Assembly (NCBI GenBank): GCA_009911065.1
Contig: QXWR01000008.1
Location: 1 to 64,000 of the forward strand
Length of the DNA: 64,000 nucleotides
From: Clostridiaceae bacterium
GTDB taxonomy: Bacteria; Bacillota; Clostridia; Lachnospirales; Lachnospiraceae
Reading direction: 5' to 3'
Shown: positions 53,901-60,707 of the stretch, in pieces
Layout of the letters: each line of letters begins with the position of its first letter
Position numbering within the stretch: the stretch's first letter is position 1
Made by a program: the position numbers and the translations under genes
Notes under the pieces: generated by a model
The model's input: the letters and a program-made list of their open reading frames with translations, nothing else
Told to the model about the DNA's origin: nothing
Database searches by the model: none

Positions 53901-56246
53901 CTCCTTGTAGTAAGTTACCTTATCTGAGTAAATCTCAAGAGCCATAGGTTTGCTCCGCACATACCCAGCCGGAGCCTTTTCCTCACAGATCACATAACTC
54001 CCTGCTCCAAGAGGCTTTGGTGTTTCCAAATATCCAACGGTCTGAAGCTGCCATGATAAATCTTTATTCGTTTCTTCATCCTTCATTTTTCCATCCAGTA
54101 TCGTAGAATAAGAATAAAACACGCCGGTTTGATTCCCCTGTTGGTCTTCCAGCACAATTCTTTCCTCTTCTTTACAGACTGGCGTTCCTGACGCCACCAC
54201 CCCGGTGTACAGCGCTCCCGGCCCGTATTCTTTTCCTAACAGTCTGTGAAAAAAAGAGGTTTTACGAGGCACAGGCTGAAGATCCACCGCTCCCATGGAT
54301 TCCAGAAAGCCTTTGGTTCCAGTGATTCTGGTATTCTTTTTATAAAAACATACCTGCCCGTTTCCATCCAAGGAATCTTCTCTTTCTGCGGCATAAATTG
54401 CGAACAGCGCTCCGTCATGGAGAATATTTTCATGGGTCTCACTGTCCAGTTTTTCCAGTCTAAGCCTTGCCCCATAAAACTGGTTTGTAAATACAGCATT
54501 TGCAAATCCGCCAAATTCCCTTTCTTCACTTCCGGTTTTCAAAAAATCCTCTTCTTGTGATTTCCCTCCTTTTCCAACTGTAGTCACACTCCACGGAACC
54601 AACATAGGCGCATACCTTCCATCATAAGCTGTCTCCACGCCATGGACAGATAAAATCTTATGGTCTGCCTTTTTCTGTTCCGAAAGAGAACTGTATCGAT
54701 AAATTTGTCCAATCCCGTTTCCCCCTGACTGCCCTTCCGTCAAATAATAATCTACGGTTTCTGTCATTCGGTTGTCATTTTCATTGTAAGCATTCTGATA
54801 AGGTTTATAAGGGTTTTGGGTCAGGGCAAAATAATCCCCTTTTCCTGGTGTTTTGGGAACACCGTTTGAGACCGCCCCTATATCCATTCCATATTTATAG
54901 ATTTCAAAATCCCCCTCATAATTGTGGGCATAGATTACATGATCTTCCGGATTGAAACGAATGTGATATTTTCGCTCCATCTCAGCCTGGGACAAAGAGG
55001 AATTGTAATAATATTTTTCTTCCAGATCTGTCTGAATGGATGGCAAAATCACTTCCTTTGGCAAATCGGTTTTATAGTGTTTATTCTTAAAATCCAGCAG
55101 ATTTTTCTCGTATTCAAAACCTGCATATTGAGGCTGCTGTTCCGTTACCACATAAGTGCCATAAGGCAGGTATAGGGATGTGTTGCAATATCCGCTTTTG
55201 CGGACGCCTCCTTCCTGTATCTCGTCAAAAAGCTGGTCTGCTGACAAGGTGGAAGTATCCTGGTCCATGCCTCCTCCCGTTTCCCAATCCCAATGAATCT
55301 GGTAAATTTCATCCAAATCATAGGCGAAAAAAGGAGTCAAATAATTCTCTGCCTTTTTGATTGCCTCCCTTAATGCCCGGTCCAGAATTTCATCTGGATA
55401 ATCCACCTTTTTTTCTGCTGCTTCCATTTCTCCATCGTTTCCATTTACTGGAACTAACCGCTTTTTTACCTCTTCTTCCAGGTACCAGTCTATGGCAAAC
55501 TGCCGTACCTGATCGGATACTCTGGCATTTTCCAACGTCTCCTCCCTGCGGTTTGACTGGTTTCCTATTGGCTGCCAGCTGGTATAGGAAGGAGCCGCAT
55601 CTTCCCACTTATCATGGTTTGCCACTGCTATGGCATCAAAAAACTTTGTATAATTATAGACTTTCCCCGTTGGAAGCGTCTCTATAGTCTCTAAAACTGC
55701 TGTATACCCTTTGTTTGGTTCTTCATGAATCACTCCGTTGGTGCTGCCATACAAAATCTCATTGGCTATGATGCCATCACGGGAATCCTGGCAAAGCGGT
55801 TCCGTCTGGTGAAGTACTTTTGTGTAAATTTTAGGCACTTCCTTTGGATAGATGCGTTTGGCCTCCAAAACCTCCCTTTGTCCCATATCCTGCCCATTTC
55901 GGTCCTGCCAGACCACCTGTCCGTCCTCCCATCGGTAAAGGCGGGTTAAATTGGATTTTAAATAGACTTTAAATCGAAAATTATCCATTTTCCCCGCTCC
56001 TTCCCCCTTTTGTCCGTCTTCTGTATATCCCCCAAACAGCCTTGTAAACCAGTCTTTATGAACCTTTCCATAAGAGTCAAGATCATAAGAAATTTTGTCA
56101 ATTTCTTTGCAGACCTGAATCTTCTGCACAATCCCTCTCTGGTATACTTCCACTGGAATTTCTCTGGTACCTCCATCCTCATACACCATGTTCTGCCCAG
56201 GATACGGCAAAATCACCGGTTTTACATAAGTTTCGGTCAAATTCAT
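47964..56246 (-). CDS. Giant LPXTG-anchored SpaA/Cna-B repeat surface protein, 5' end probably cut off by the prophage
   Basis: 2,760 residues from the first ATG. At least eleven Cna-B/SpaA type units are seen by their closing pattern Y-x-L-x-E-x-x-x-P-x-G-[YF] (for example VICEEKAPAGY, ILEELTAPEGF, LLKELSAPDGY, LEEVQPKDGY), with openings such as KLDSETHENILHDGALFAIY; these domains usually form Lys-Asn isopeptide bonds. A Pro/Glu-rich wall-spanning stretch precedes LPQTG (2705-2709), a hydrophobic helix and a basic tail. No signal peptide, and no ribosome-binding site, precedes the ATG at 56246; instead the frame stays open for 41 codons upstream through NLVYSHG-like signal-peptide end sequence into the integrase terminator. 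The native start is probably on the far side of the prophage. No sortase gene is nearby. Confidence 0.85.
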   Translation of the reverse strand: MNLTETYVKPVILPYPGQNMVYEDGGTREIPVEVYQRGIVQKIQVCKEIDKISYDLDSYGKVHKDWFTRLFGGYTEDGQKGEGAGKMDNFRFKVYLKSNLTRLYRWEDGQVVWQDRNGQDMGQREVLEAKRIYPKEVPKIYTKVLHQTEPLCQDSRDGIIANEILYGSTNGVIHEEPNKGYTAVLETIETLPTGKVYNYTKFFDAIAVANHDKWEDAAPSYTSWQPIGNQSNRREETLENARVSDQVRQFAIDWYLEEEVKKRLVPVNGNDGEMEAAEKKVDYPDEILDRALREAIKKAENYLTPFFAYDLDEIYQIHWDWETGGGMDQDTSTLSADQLFDEIQEGGVRKSGYCNTSLYLPYGTYVVTEQQPQYAGFEYEKNLLDFKNKHYKTDLPKEVILPSIQTDLEEKYYYNSSLSQAEMERKYHIRFNPEDHVIYAHNYEGDFEIYKYGMDIGAVSNGVPKTPGKGDYFALTQNPYKPYQNAYNENDNRMTETVDYYLTEGQSGGNGIGQIYRYSSLSEQKKADHKILSVHGVETAYDGRYAPMLVPWSVTTVGKGGKSQEEDFLKTGSEEREFGGFANAVFTNQFYGARLRLEKLDSETHENILHDGALFAIYAAEREDSLDGNGQVCFYKKNTRITGTKGFLESMGAVDLQPVPRKTSFFHRLLGKEYGPGALYTGVVASGTPVCKEEERIVLEDQQGNQTGVFYSYSTILDGKMKDEETNKDLSWQLQTVGYLETPKPLGAGSYVICEEKAPAGYVRSKPMALEIYSDKVTYYKEGKKDNRVMAALYEEAFLEEGKSSSWDLTHVARVNVENTPIKLKVEKWKEASEKTANTTPNKTVTYRVSGRVDGKLAEIGNHPDYVYAYEHGQYLGYAWKKGTLEYLAARKAAGESVEIAFEGSVFAGYGYVTRSLETATDRNPYVAGGQMTLVDALVLNPSGDIGDHAFEGLVMERNGTNNIIRMYVKEGYGGEKTVLENEKDVWSAVTRQRPDTDILYYDLDSLEVTSLDRMDGREILYGYGRDHKKVPIAMVQSDKANFHRSDTEESLFAFKGGTAYLEFAGGDFTKLQYSSKDKRLKVSKDTLVYHLDRDGNRDSLVNPDTGMAYVPVPGDSTGKVMVWPVKQYKDLYGNMIARDKITTWRPATVGENQEGYEEQGVLDVINHSGKDLDEKDLPSYQHTESGSITGTWHPDEREQSHIEKTIRQTQSGKNLNGEMFLDKNNGSFSGELNPVYNPYGLPEYYQKSKETYRKGIRLYDRNNDFVRYKDSDDLMKYNNNAYHINSPNQLYDGQEQVEIQRQKKLYHRQGEGYILENTWMTSDSSPNDPFHTEKTAGQPDILKRVPAGNYIMEELVSPKGYLKGFPSGILIQETPQMHYGSMVDKTIKIEIAKIDGTGSRRMQLWKINPDGSVGQKGKMTEPDGSYSYQMVPGAELALFEAKKVYTPTAEKGYYLEKISDQPFVYESTDSQAKDTIKKIARWTTGTTPIYVEGIPEGTYILEELTAPEGFAVSEPVEVEITNQPNVQIISMYNDHTKVEMEKYAMEGTKKKPLAGAKFALYEAMVDSEGNVRFHEGKPMYHLQKRTDEWISSDLEEYSGFMPAFEAMYREFGTEKGTMVSWMEKDRQHTARYESSGSIDASISGGQKSLHPTVADMIFSMEDGVKIRVIVYGNNSFSYQFDYRTLPWVNPYACSYFTLDGVRRMDYLPVGMSYVLVETEAPMGYAKGEDRVIQVMDTSNVQRHSIENTEGKLYISKTAVSQDGELAGAHLGLYQAGPEGEFIQEERYLKADWFTGQDGVYTQQDFAGGQILQGYKVGDAKPHEVRKLESGIYWLAELESPDYYTTFKPVKIEYEQNEEIRLVRVQNVPVTGSLTVQKNSPHGKLLKGAVFEVAAYKKQEMRDPVFTKRITDPEGVIQLDGLLVGEVKEDGSIEPYLYKMREILPPDGYEVNTRIFTWEFKPDKEGVSYRFEEMAEEQFVVVDQPTRVSIGKKDFYNLAGILGEGFLSGAKFAVYEIKGRGEDGQLIYEEESPKFVWVSKKDEEQELEGLIGGHSYLLKELSAPDGYGIMEPILFTLSRDGRQIVNISNCLNTITVHSSWPENPDFISAVTIQGRYPVQVRYELSDDNGKVAESWAGSRDGYLLQSRTGLEEGKICTITERTLYSDGSCPISGQVTMALHFETQGHCKISGREAEKAELVLEYGDGRKVDSFLVREGFSEKVIENRKTGLNDGMLFQKGQSYQLTERTGYSDGTWRESSRLAFTLGERTSIRHITALDRKSKVSLSKREITGSKEIPGCQMRVKDLDKREIASWTSGEEPYVLEGVLTPGESYYLEEVNPANGFAFAEEIKFTVLENGVVKQVIMKDEETKIKVNKWAFYPKEQPVAGAILQILYPDHTPVKAVRDQEPFVRGEPLIFCSGTEPVEIFGQLCAGESYLLHEVKPAAGYGFADDVPFIVSSDGKEKVIVMEDLPTRVVFSKKDITGESELPGNRLRVKDEKGREVASWVSGKEPYELVGVLEAGKTYQLEEVQPKDGYAWAEEVSFTVSLNGAIDLVVMKNDHTRAAISKIDGDLKKPLRGAVLQVEDEEGKILEQWISGEESHEITGKLTAGKIYYLCEVKAPEGYQQADRIKFQMPKKAETLELIVKNIKKKRPNTPEEPEIPQIPHEPETPKEPGRITAIYWPEVPKASFEQTDIPRRRVPHLPQTGDKSYGEWYRILLFLSFFGICLTFFGIFMTKERRFAIMEKVRKIFRRFFRKR

Positions 56247-56338
56247 AGCTGGCGTTGCTGTGACGGAAATCCGTCCATGTGAGTAAACAAGATTAGAAAA
56301 GCCCGTAAAATAGGCGTTTCCCGGAAAAGGGGACAGGA
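56247..56338. other. Prophage-host junction (attachment site region)
   Basis: Between the adhesin's first ATG and the integrase terminator. Read on the minus strand it is in frame with the adhesin and codes GNAYFTGFSNLVYSHG then RISVTATPA, which looks like the end of a signal peptide and early mature protein. Large serine integrases usually sit next to their att site, so the crossover is expected here. I cannot place the core dinucleotide without the other end. Confidence 0.55.
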
Positions 56339-56368
56339 TAAAAAAGAACAGGCCGCCAGCTGGCGGCC
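56339..56368 (-). terminator. Terminator of the integrase gene
   Basis: The perfect palindrome GGCCGCCAGCTGGCGGCC (56351-56368), followed on the minus strand by TGTTCTTTTTTA, lies 4 bases after the integrase stop. It should block read-through from the prophage into the adhesin gene. Confidence 0.85.
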
Positions 56369-56372
56369 TTTA

Positions 56373-58061
56373 TCATTCACTATATAAAAATTCATGTTCT
56401 AAACCACTAGCGAACCGGAGCCGGGCGATCCGGCCGTCCTGGATAAATATTTCACTTGCAATCTGATCCACAAAATCCTTCAGGATCCCCGCGTCCAGGT
56501 CAACGGCTATTTGTCCATAATCAATATGGTTTTGGGAATTGATGTGCTGGGCCACAAGGAAAGCCGAAGCCTTTTTAATGAAAGACAGATCAGCAGCGCC
56601 GGAGCCGTCGCCATTCTTCAGGGCAGAAATGCGCTTTTCTATGTCGCGTATTCTGGCGGTCAAGTCGCGTTTCTTTTCTGAATATTCTTCCTTCGTGAGC
56701 GCGTCTGGATCGTACATGTACAATTCTGTCAATCTGGAAATAGCGTTCTTTTGTTTATCCCGTTCCCGCTTTAATATGACAAGCTGATCTTCCGAAGTGC
56801 CATCCTGGGCGCCAGATTCCCCTATATCCGGCACATATGCGCCCTTGCCTATATTTCTATCCCGCAGCATGGAAAACGTGATTTCTAGGCTTTCCGGCGC
56901 TATTCTCACATTCCGGAATTCAGGCCCGGCCAGAAGTGCGGATTCCAGCTTTTCCAGGGAATCAATGTTTTTGTGGTTCTTTTGTACCCTGGCAAGGTTG
57001 GCGGCATAATTGAACACGAACGGCCCCAAAGATAGATCGCTGATCATCCGCTTATTTTCACAATCCATTTGACGCGCCCGGCGCCCGCAGCGATAAACAG
57101 ACGGCCGAAGCCCGTTTTCCCGTTGCTTATCTTTTGCGGCGTTCATATTGCCGCCACACATATTACAGCTGACTTTTCCGCCGAAGATGTGAATGTGTCG
57201 CGTCTGCCTGATTTCGGACACGTCGCGGCTACTGGCGTTTTTGTCCATGATTTCATTACAGCGGATAAACTGATCCTTTTCAATGATTGCCTGATGATTG
57301 TTTTCTTTTACGATCCATTCAGATTTTGGCTTTTCCGCCCCGTGGAATTCACAGCGATTATATGTGTATGTTCCGATGTACAATTCATTTCGGAGTGTGC
57401 GCCGGATGTATTCAGGCAGCCATTCCGTGTGATATTTCGGTTTTACGCCGTTTTGCTGAAGGAACCTGGCAACCTTCCGGCATGAATGAAATTTTTCGTA
57501 CAAGTCAAAAATCATTTTTACCCTGTCTTTTTCTTCCGGTTCCGGAATCAGTATTTGCTTTTCAGGATCCGTTTTATATCCCAAAGGCGGCAGCCCGCCA
57601 TTCCACAAGCCATTTTCCGCGCGGTCAAGCATGATCCCGGTTACACGTTCGGAAGTCATGTTTCTTTCTAATTCTGCAAAAATCAGAATGATTTTCAGCA
57701 TAGCTTCCCCGATCGCGGTTGATGTGTCAAATTGTTCATTCATGGATATAAAAGTCACATGATGATCTTTCAATTCTTTGTACATTGTCGAAAAATCCAG
57801 AAGGTTCCTGGAAATACGGTCAACCTTCCACACAATCAAGTGTGAAAAGTTTCCCGCCCTGATATGTTCCATCATTTCTTGAAAACGCGGGCGATCGGTA
57901 TTTTTTGCTGAATATCCATCATCTTCAAATATTTCGTATTTATCTATTTCCAGCAGCTTACAATATTCTTTTAGCTTTTTCCGCTGAAACGGTAAACTAT
58001 CTTTATCAATCTGGTATCTGGTAGAAACGCGGACATATAGCGCCGCCTTTTGTCTTTTCAT
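56373..58061 (-). CDS. Large serine recombinase (phage integrase)
   Basis: 562 residues from the ATG at 58061. The resolvase domain carries ALYVRVST with catalytic Ser13 and the arginine patch VDRISRN; then the Recombinase domain (LPPLGYKTDP, IRRTLRNELYIG), a zinc ribbon CNMCGGNM with later CGRRARQMDC, and a coiled-coil (about 420-490) that controls directionality. Large serine integrases recombine attP and attB. The longer frame to 58133 runs through a terminator hairpin and lacks a ribosome-binding site, while AAGGGAAGG precedes the ATG at 58061. The gene ends 4 bases from its terminator and next to the truncated adhesin. Confidence 0.95.
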   Translation of the reverse strand: MKRQKAALYVRVSTRYQIDKDSLPFQRKKLKEYCKLLEIDKYEIFEDDGYSAKNTDRPRFQEMMEHIRAGNFSHLIVWKVDRISRNLLDFSTMYKELKDHHVTFISMNEQFDTSTAIGEAMLKIILIFAELERNMTSERVTGIMLDRAENGLWNGGLPPLGYKTDPEKQILIPEPEEKDRVKMIFDLYEKFHSCRKVARFLQQNGVKPKYHTEWLPEYIRRTLRNELYIGTYTYNRCEFHGAEKPKSEWIVKENNHQAIIEKDQFIRCNEIMDKNASSRDVSEIRQTRHIHIFGGKVSCNMCGGNMNAAKDKQRENGLRPSVYRCGRRARQMDCENKRMISDLSLGPFVFNYAANLARVQKNHKNIDSLEKLESALLAGPEFRNVRIAPESLEITFSMLRDRNIGKGAYVPDIGESGAQDGTSEDQLVILKRERDKQKNAISRLTELYMYDPDALTKEEYSEKKRDLTARIRDIEKRISALKNGDGSGAADLSFIKKASAFLVAQHINSQNHIDYGQIAVDLDAGILKDFVDQIASEIFIQDGRIARLRFASGLEHEFLYSE

Positions 58062-58097
58062 ATTGCCTTCCCTTCTCCACGAACCGAAAAAAGGCGC

Positions 58098-58130
58098 AAA
58101 AAAGAAAGCCGTTGATTTCAGGCGGCTTTC
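58098..58130 (-). terminator. Terminator between the lysogeny module and the integrase gene
   Basis: GAAAGCCG and CGGCTTTC (arms 58123-58130 and 58104-58111) pair perfectly and are followed by six T on the minus strand. It ends 36 bases before the integrase ATG, so it can act either on the upstream genes or as a leader attenuator. It is flanked by the inverted repeat GAACCGAAAAA (58081-58091) / TTTTTCGGTTC (58175-58185). Confidence 0.75.
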
Positions 58131-58246
58131 CATGCTATAATATATATGCTTATTTCCAGCTGGGAAGCCGCTTGTTTTTCGGTTCCTGGTTCTAAAGTCG
58201 GCCGGTGATTGCCGTCACTGGCTGACTGTTATAAAATTTTGTTTTG

Positions 58247-58468
58247 TCATATCGCTTCGCCCTTTTCGGGCTTTAATAAAACCACGTCATACAAAGAAAT
58301 ATTCATATCCAGTCTTTCTTTATTATCCCATCTGACATATGCGAAACCGTCGCCATAAAGCCCCTTTTCAACGGTTCCATCTTTGTGTAGAAGTTTCATT
58401 CCGGATGAATAGTATTTCCGGACGCGCTGCCCTTTTCGAAGCCTGTTAAAATCCGTACATTCGATCAT
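58247..58468 (-). CDS. Small prophage protein of unknown function
   Basis: 73 residues, no recognised family. Basic N-terminal half (RLRKGQRVRKYYSS) and a beta-rich centre (GLYGDGFAYVRWDNKERLDM) suggest a small nucleic-acid- or RNA-binding beta fold, but this is a guess. The ATG overlaps the stop of the SWIM gene by four bases. It is the last gene before the terminator at 58098-58130. Confidence 0.65.
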   Translation of the reverse strand: MIECTDFNRLRKGQRVRKYYSSGMKLLHKDGTVEKGLYGDGFAYVRWDNKERLDMNISLYDVVLLKPEKGEAI

Positions 58469-58845
58469 GCTTCCCCTTCCGGCGCTGCCTGGATCAATCC
58501 CTTATTCAGCGCGATTTTATAAATGTGCTTACACGGTTTATGTGTTGCTTTAAATTCCGGACACTGGCAGATCCCCAAAGCGACGAAATAAAAATCAGGA
58601 TCCGAAGCTGCCTTCATCCGGCAGATTTTCCTGCCATTCTTTCCGACGGCTTCAACCTGAAAATTTTCCGCTTGTGCTTGCCGGAGCCGCTTTCTTTGTT
58701 CCGGTTCCTGGTGGACGCTTTCCGGCCATCGGTAAAACGGTTTATTTTCCGCTTCCGCTTTCTTTTGCCATTTCAAGTATATTCTGATCTTATTCGCCCA
58801 TATCAGCAGAAAAATGATCAAAGCTGCAATCAATATTTTAAACAT
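58465..58845 (-). CDS. Membrane-anchored SWIM zinc-finger protein
   Basis: 126 residues. N-terminal transmembrane helix (about 3-20), a Lys/Glu-rich helix, then a SWIM-type zinc site CQCPEF...CKHIYK (C-x-C-x8-C-x-H). SWIM fingers mediate DNA or protein contact. Membrane anchoring of such a finger is unusual. It lies 14 bases after the upstream gene's stop in the leftward lysogeny module and overlaps the next gene. Confidence 0.7.
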   Translation of the reverse strand: MFKILIAALIIFLLIWANKIRIYLKWQKKAEAENKPFYRWPESVHQEPEQRKRLRQAQAENFQVEAVGKNGRKICRMKAASDPDFYFVALGICQCPEFKATHKPCKHIYKIALNKGLIQAAPEGEA

Positions 58846-58859
58846 AGATCACCTTACCT

Positions 58860-59450
58860 TTATTCCTCTGATTTTTCAATATCCCCGTTATCCACATATA
58901 CAATATAACTTTTTAACGGTGTACCAGAATACAAAAGTTTTGCGTCGTGTTCTTCTCCATCTACATAACTATATTCAGTCACAAATAACATTCCGGCAGT
59001 ACAGTTGATCCTTGCCGTTGTATTACTGGAAAGATTCACAATTCCGTGTATTTCGGTATCGTCTTTAAAATAATTATTATAGTATGAATAAATATAGTCC
59101 TGAATATCTATATCTTCCGACATTACAGAAAGTCGCCATTTTCCGGTTACATCGTCAATAACGCTTTCATAATACACCAGGCGCAAATCGGATATATCTT
59201 TTTCACTTATTCCTATGATTTCATCCCCGGAACGATGTTCAATTTCCTTCGCGGATTCTGATTCCGGTTCCGGATCGTTTGCTGGTTCCGTCGTTTCTAT
59301 TTCGGCCGCCGGTTCCGTTGATACAGTTTCCGCTTCTTTTGTGGTTCCGCCCGTGTCTTTCTTTCCTGACGGAAGCAAGCTGATGATTGCAGCTGCAATA
59401 ATGATTAAACACACTACAACAAAGATTGTTTTCATTTTCTGACTTCTCAT
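58860..59450 (-). CDS. Membrane-anchored exported protein of the prophage, function unknown
   Basis: 196 residues. A single N-terminal hydrophobic helix (about 7-26), a Glu/Thr/Pro-rich linker (about 35-75), and an outer domain of about 115 residues (ISDLRLVYYESVIDDVTGKW ...). No lipobox. The position in the lysogeny module and exported domain recall superinfection-exclusion or cell-surface alteration proteins of temperate phages, but that is only an idea from position. AAGGAAGGG before the ATG at 59450. Confidence 0.7.
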   Translation of the reverse strand: MRSQKMKTIFVVVCLIIIAAAIISLLPSGKKDTGGTTKEAETVSTEPAAEIETTEPANDPEPESESAKEIEHRSGDEIIGISEKDISDLRLVYYESVIDDVTGKWRLSVMSEDIDIQDYIYSYYNNYFKDDTEIHGIVNLSSNTTARINCTAGMLFVTEYSYVDGEEHDAKLLYSGTPLKSYIVYVDNGDIEKSEE

Positions 59451-59483
59451 AATTTACCCTTCCTTTTCGGTTTGCCGCCGTCG

Positions 59484-59622
59484 TTCAAATTATAATATAC
59501 CTTGCCCGGCTTCACATAAAGAAAGGTAAAAATACAATGATAAAAAAATTTATCCATTATCCAGAAAAGACAATATTTGCAATTTACTATGTAAAACACA
59601 AGGTAATGTATTATAATTTGAA
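59484..59622. repeat. Inverted repeat with TATAAT boxes upstream of the lysogeny module
   Basis: TTCAAATTATAATATACCTTG (59484-59504, shown in two runs of 14 and 7 matching bases) recurs inverted at 59599-59622 with a three-base insertion. Each arm carries a TATAAT pointing outward; the left one lies about 40 bases ahead of the start at 59450 and may be its promoter. The region 59505-59598 between the arms shows no gene. Confidence 0.5.
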
Positions 59623-59679
59623 TTTCAGCGGCGCAACAAAGATATACATAATGATGTAACTTTTAACTTGCCGGGTGTT

Positions 59680-60222
59680 CTATCCGGCGTCGGATTCTTC
59701 AACGCCAGGATCCACGGGCGGAAATTTCTTTTCCAATTCTTCCGGCGTTTTCGGTATTCCCTGATGTTCGCGCATTTCCCGGAATACCTGGACGGCCAGA
59801 TCTTCCGAAAATCCAGAATAGGCGCCTTCGGGAAATGCGGGAGCGTTCGGATCCGAACTTTCCATGATCGCCTTCGATACATCCACAAAGAAATCAATCA
59901 ATTCATTTCTTTTTTCAGGATGAAGATTCACAAACTTTTCAACAACTATATATGCAGCGTTTGAAAGCTTGTATTCACGAGCCAGGCGATCCAATACATC
60001 CGTTGGCGCTGGGTTGAACATTTCGCCTTCGCCAGTCCGGAGCCATTCTTCATTTACATTAAATTCCTTACATATCAGCGCTATAACTGAAGCTGAAGGA
60101 TTCCGGTTGTTTGTTTCATACCGTGTAATGGTATTTTGCATTGAGCCGATCCGGTTTGCGAATTCTGTTTGTGTCATGTTGAGATCCCTTCTTACTTTCT
60201 TTATTCGATCCCCTATATTCAC
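59680..60222 (-). CDS. XRE-family phage repressor (CI-like)
   Basis: 180 residues from a GTG start at 60222 (GAGGTG six bases upstream). The N-terminal helix-turn-helix reads IKKVRRDLNMTQTEFANRIG then NTITRYETNNRNPSASVIALI. The C-terminal part is helical and acidic, without the Ser-Lys peptidase of LexA/CI proteins, so induction would need an anti-repressor or protease rather than self-cleavage (inference). The longer frame to 60276 reads through its own promoter. A divergent operator region lies upstream. Confidence 0.88.
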   Translation of the reverse strand: MNIGDRIKKVRRDLNMTQTEFANRIGSMQNTITRYETNNRNPSASVIALICKEFNVNEEWLRTGEGEMFNPAPTDVLDRLAREYKLSNAAYIVVEKFVNLHPEKRNELIDFFVDVSKAIMESSDPNAPAFPEGAYSGFSEDLAVQVFREMREHQGIPKTPEELEKKFPPVDPGVEESDAG

Positions 60223-60247
60223 GGTGTTCACCTCACTTTCTGGATTA

Positions 60248-60349
60248 AGAATATCACGAAAATATACCATTGTCAATAAAATATTCCATAGGCAACAAAA
60301 AAACTATTGACAATATGCGTTTGGCAATATATAATCATACCATAGGCAA
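60248..60349. promoter_or_regulatory. Divergent promoters and operators of the lysis-lysogeny switch
   Basis: Rightward promoter: TTGACA (60307-60312), 17-base spacer, TATAAT (60330-60335). Leftward promoter: -35 at 60276-60271 (TTGACA) and -10 at 60253-60248 (TATTCT) with 17-base spacer. Three similar sites in one orientation, CCATTGTCAA (60267-60276), CCATAGGCAA (60286-60295) and CCATAGGCAA (60340-60349), are placed over the left -35, between the promoters, and just after the right -10, as expected for repressor operators. Confidence 0.8.
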
Positions 60350-60379
60350 CAACAAAAACGCCAGAAAGGAAGTGATTGA

Positions 60380-60562
60380 ATGGGTAAGGAAAATAAAAAC
60401 GGCTATACGCCGGAACAAATTTCCGACGCTGAAAAATTATGTCAACTGATTAATAGCATACCTGAAGGAAAACGAAGCGTTTTCAGCGTTGTTATGCTGG
60501 CATACATGAACGGCATGGAAGCCGGTATGGTGTACGCACAGGACGCCAGGGCGGTGACATAA
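60380..60562 (+). CDS. Small early prophage protein, unknown
   Basis: 60 residues, first gene rightward from the switch. Helical (YTPEQISDAEKLCQLINSIP) with a hydrophobic second half (SVVMLAYMNGMEAGM). No recognised family; position suggests an early regulatory role, for example antagonising the repressor. A GGAAG-containing site precedes the ATG. Confidence 0.65.
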   Translation: MGKENKNGYTPEQISDAEKLCQLINSIPEGKRSVFSVVMLAYMNGMEAGMVYAQDARAVT

Positions 60563-60563
60563 A

Positions 60564-60621
60564 GGCCCACAACGGGCCATTGACCATATAGCCAGGGCCG
60601 ACGGCAATCGGCGGCTATATG
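60564..60621 (+). other. Two stem-loops in the early transcript
   Basis: GGCCC..GGGCC (60564-60578) is followed by CATATAGCC (60585-60593) pairing with GGCTATATG (60613-60621), extended inward by GCCGA/TCGGC with a three-base bulge and loop CGGCAA. No T run follows, so these are more likely RNA structures (processing, stability or translation control) than a terminator. The rest of 60622-60707 holds no gene. Confidence 0.5.
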
Positions 60622-60707
60622 CTGGAAATAAGCGCACATTGACAACAGAATATAGAACAGAAACAAAATATCCTGGCTCGAACCAATAGAAAGGGGTGAT
60701 AGAGGAA

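Noticed and set aside
58062-58133. N-terminal extension of the integrase
   Set aside because: It translates a terminator hairpin; the ATG at 58061 fits the family start and ribosome-binding site.
60223-60276. N-terminal extension of the XRE repressor
   Set aside because: It runs through the leftward promoter; the GTG at 60222 has GAGGTG at proper spacing.
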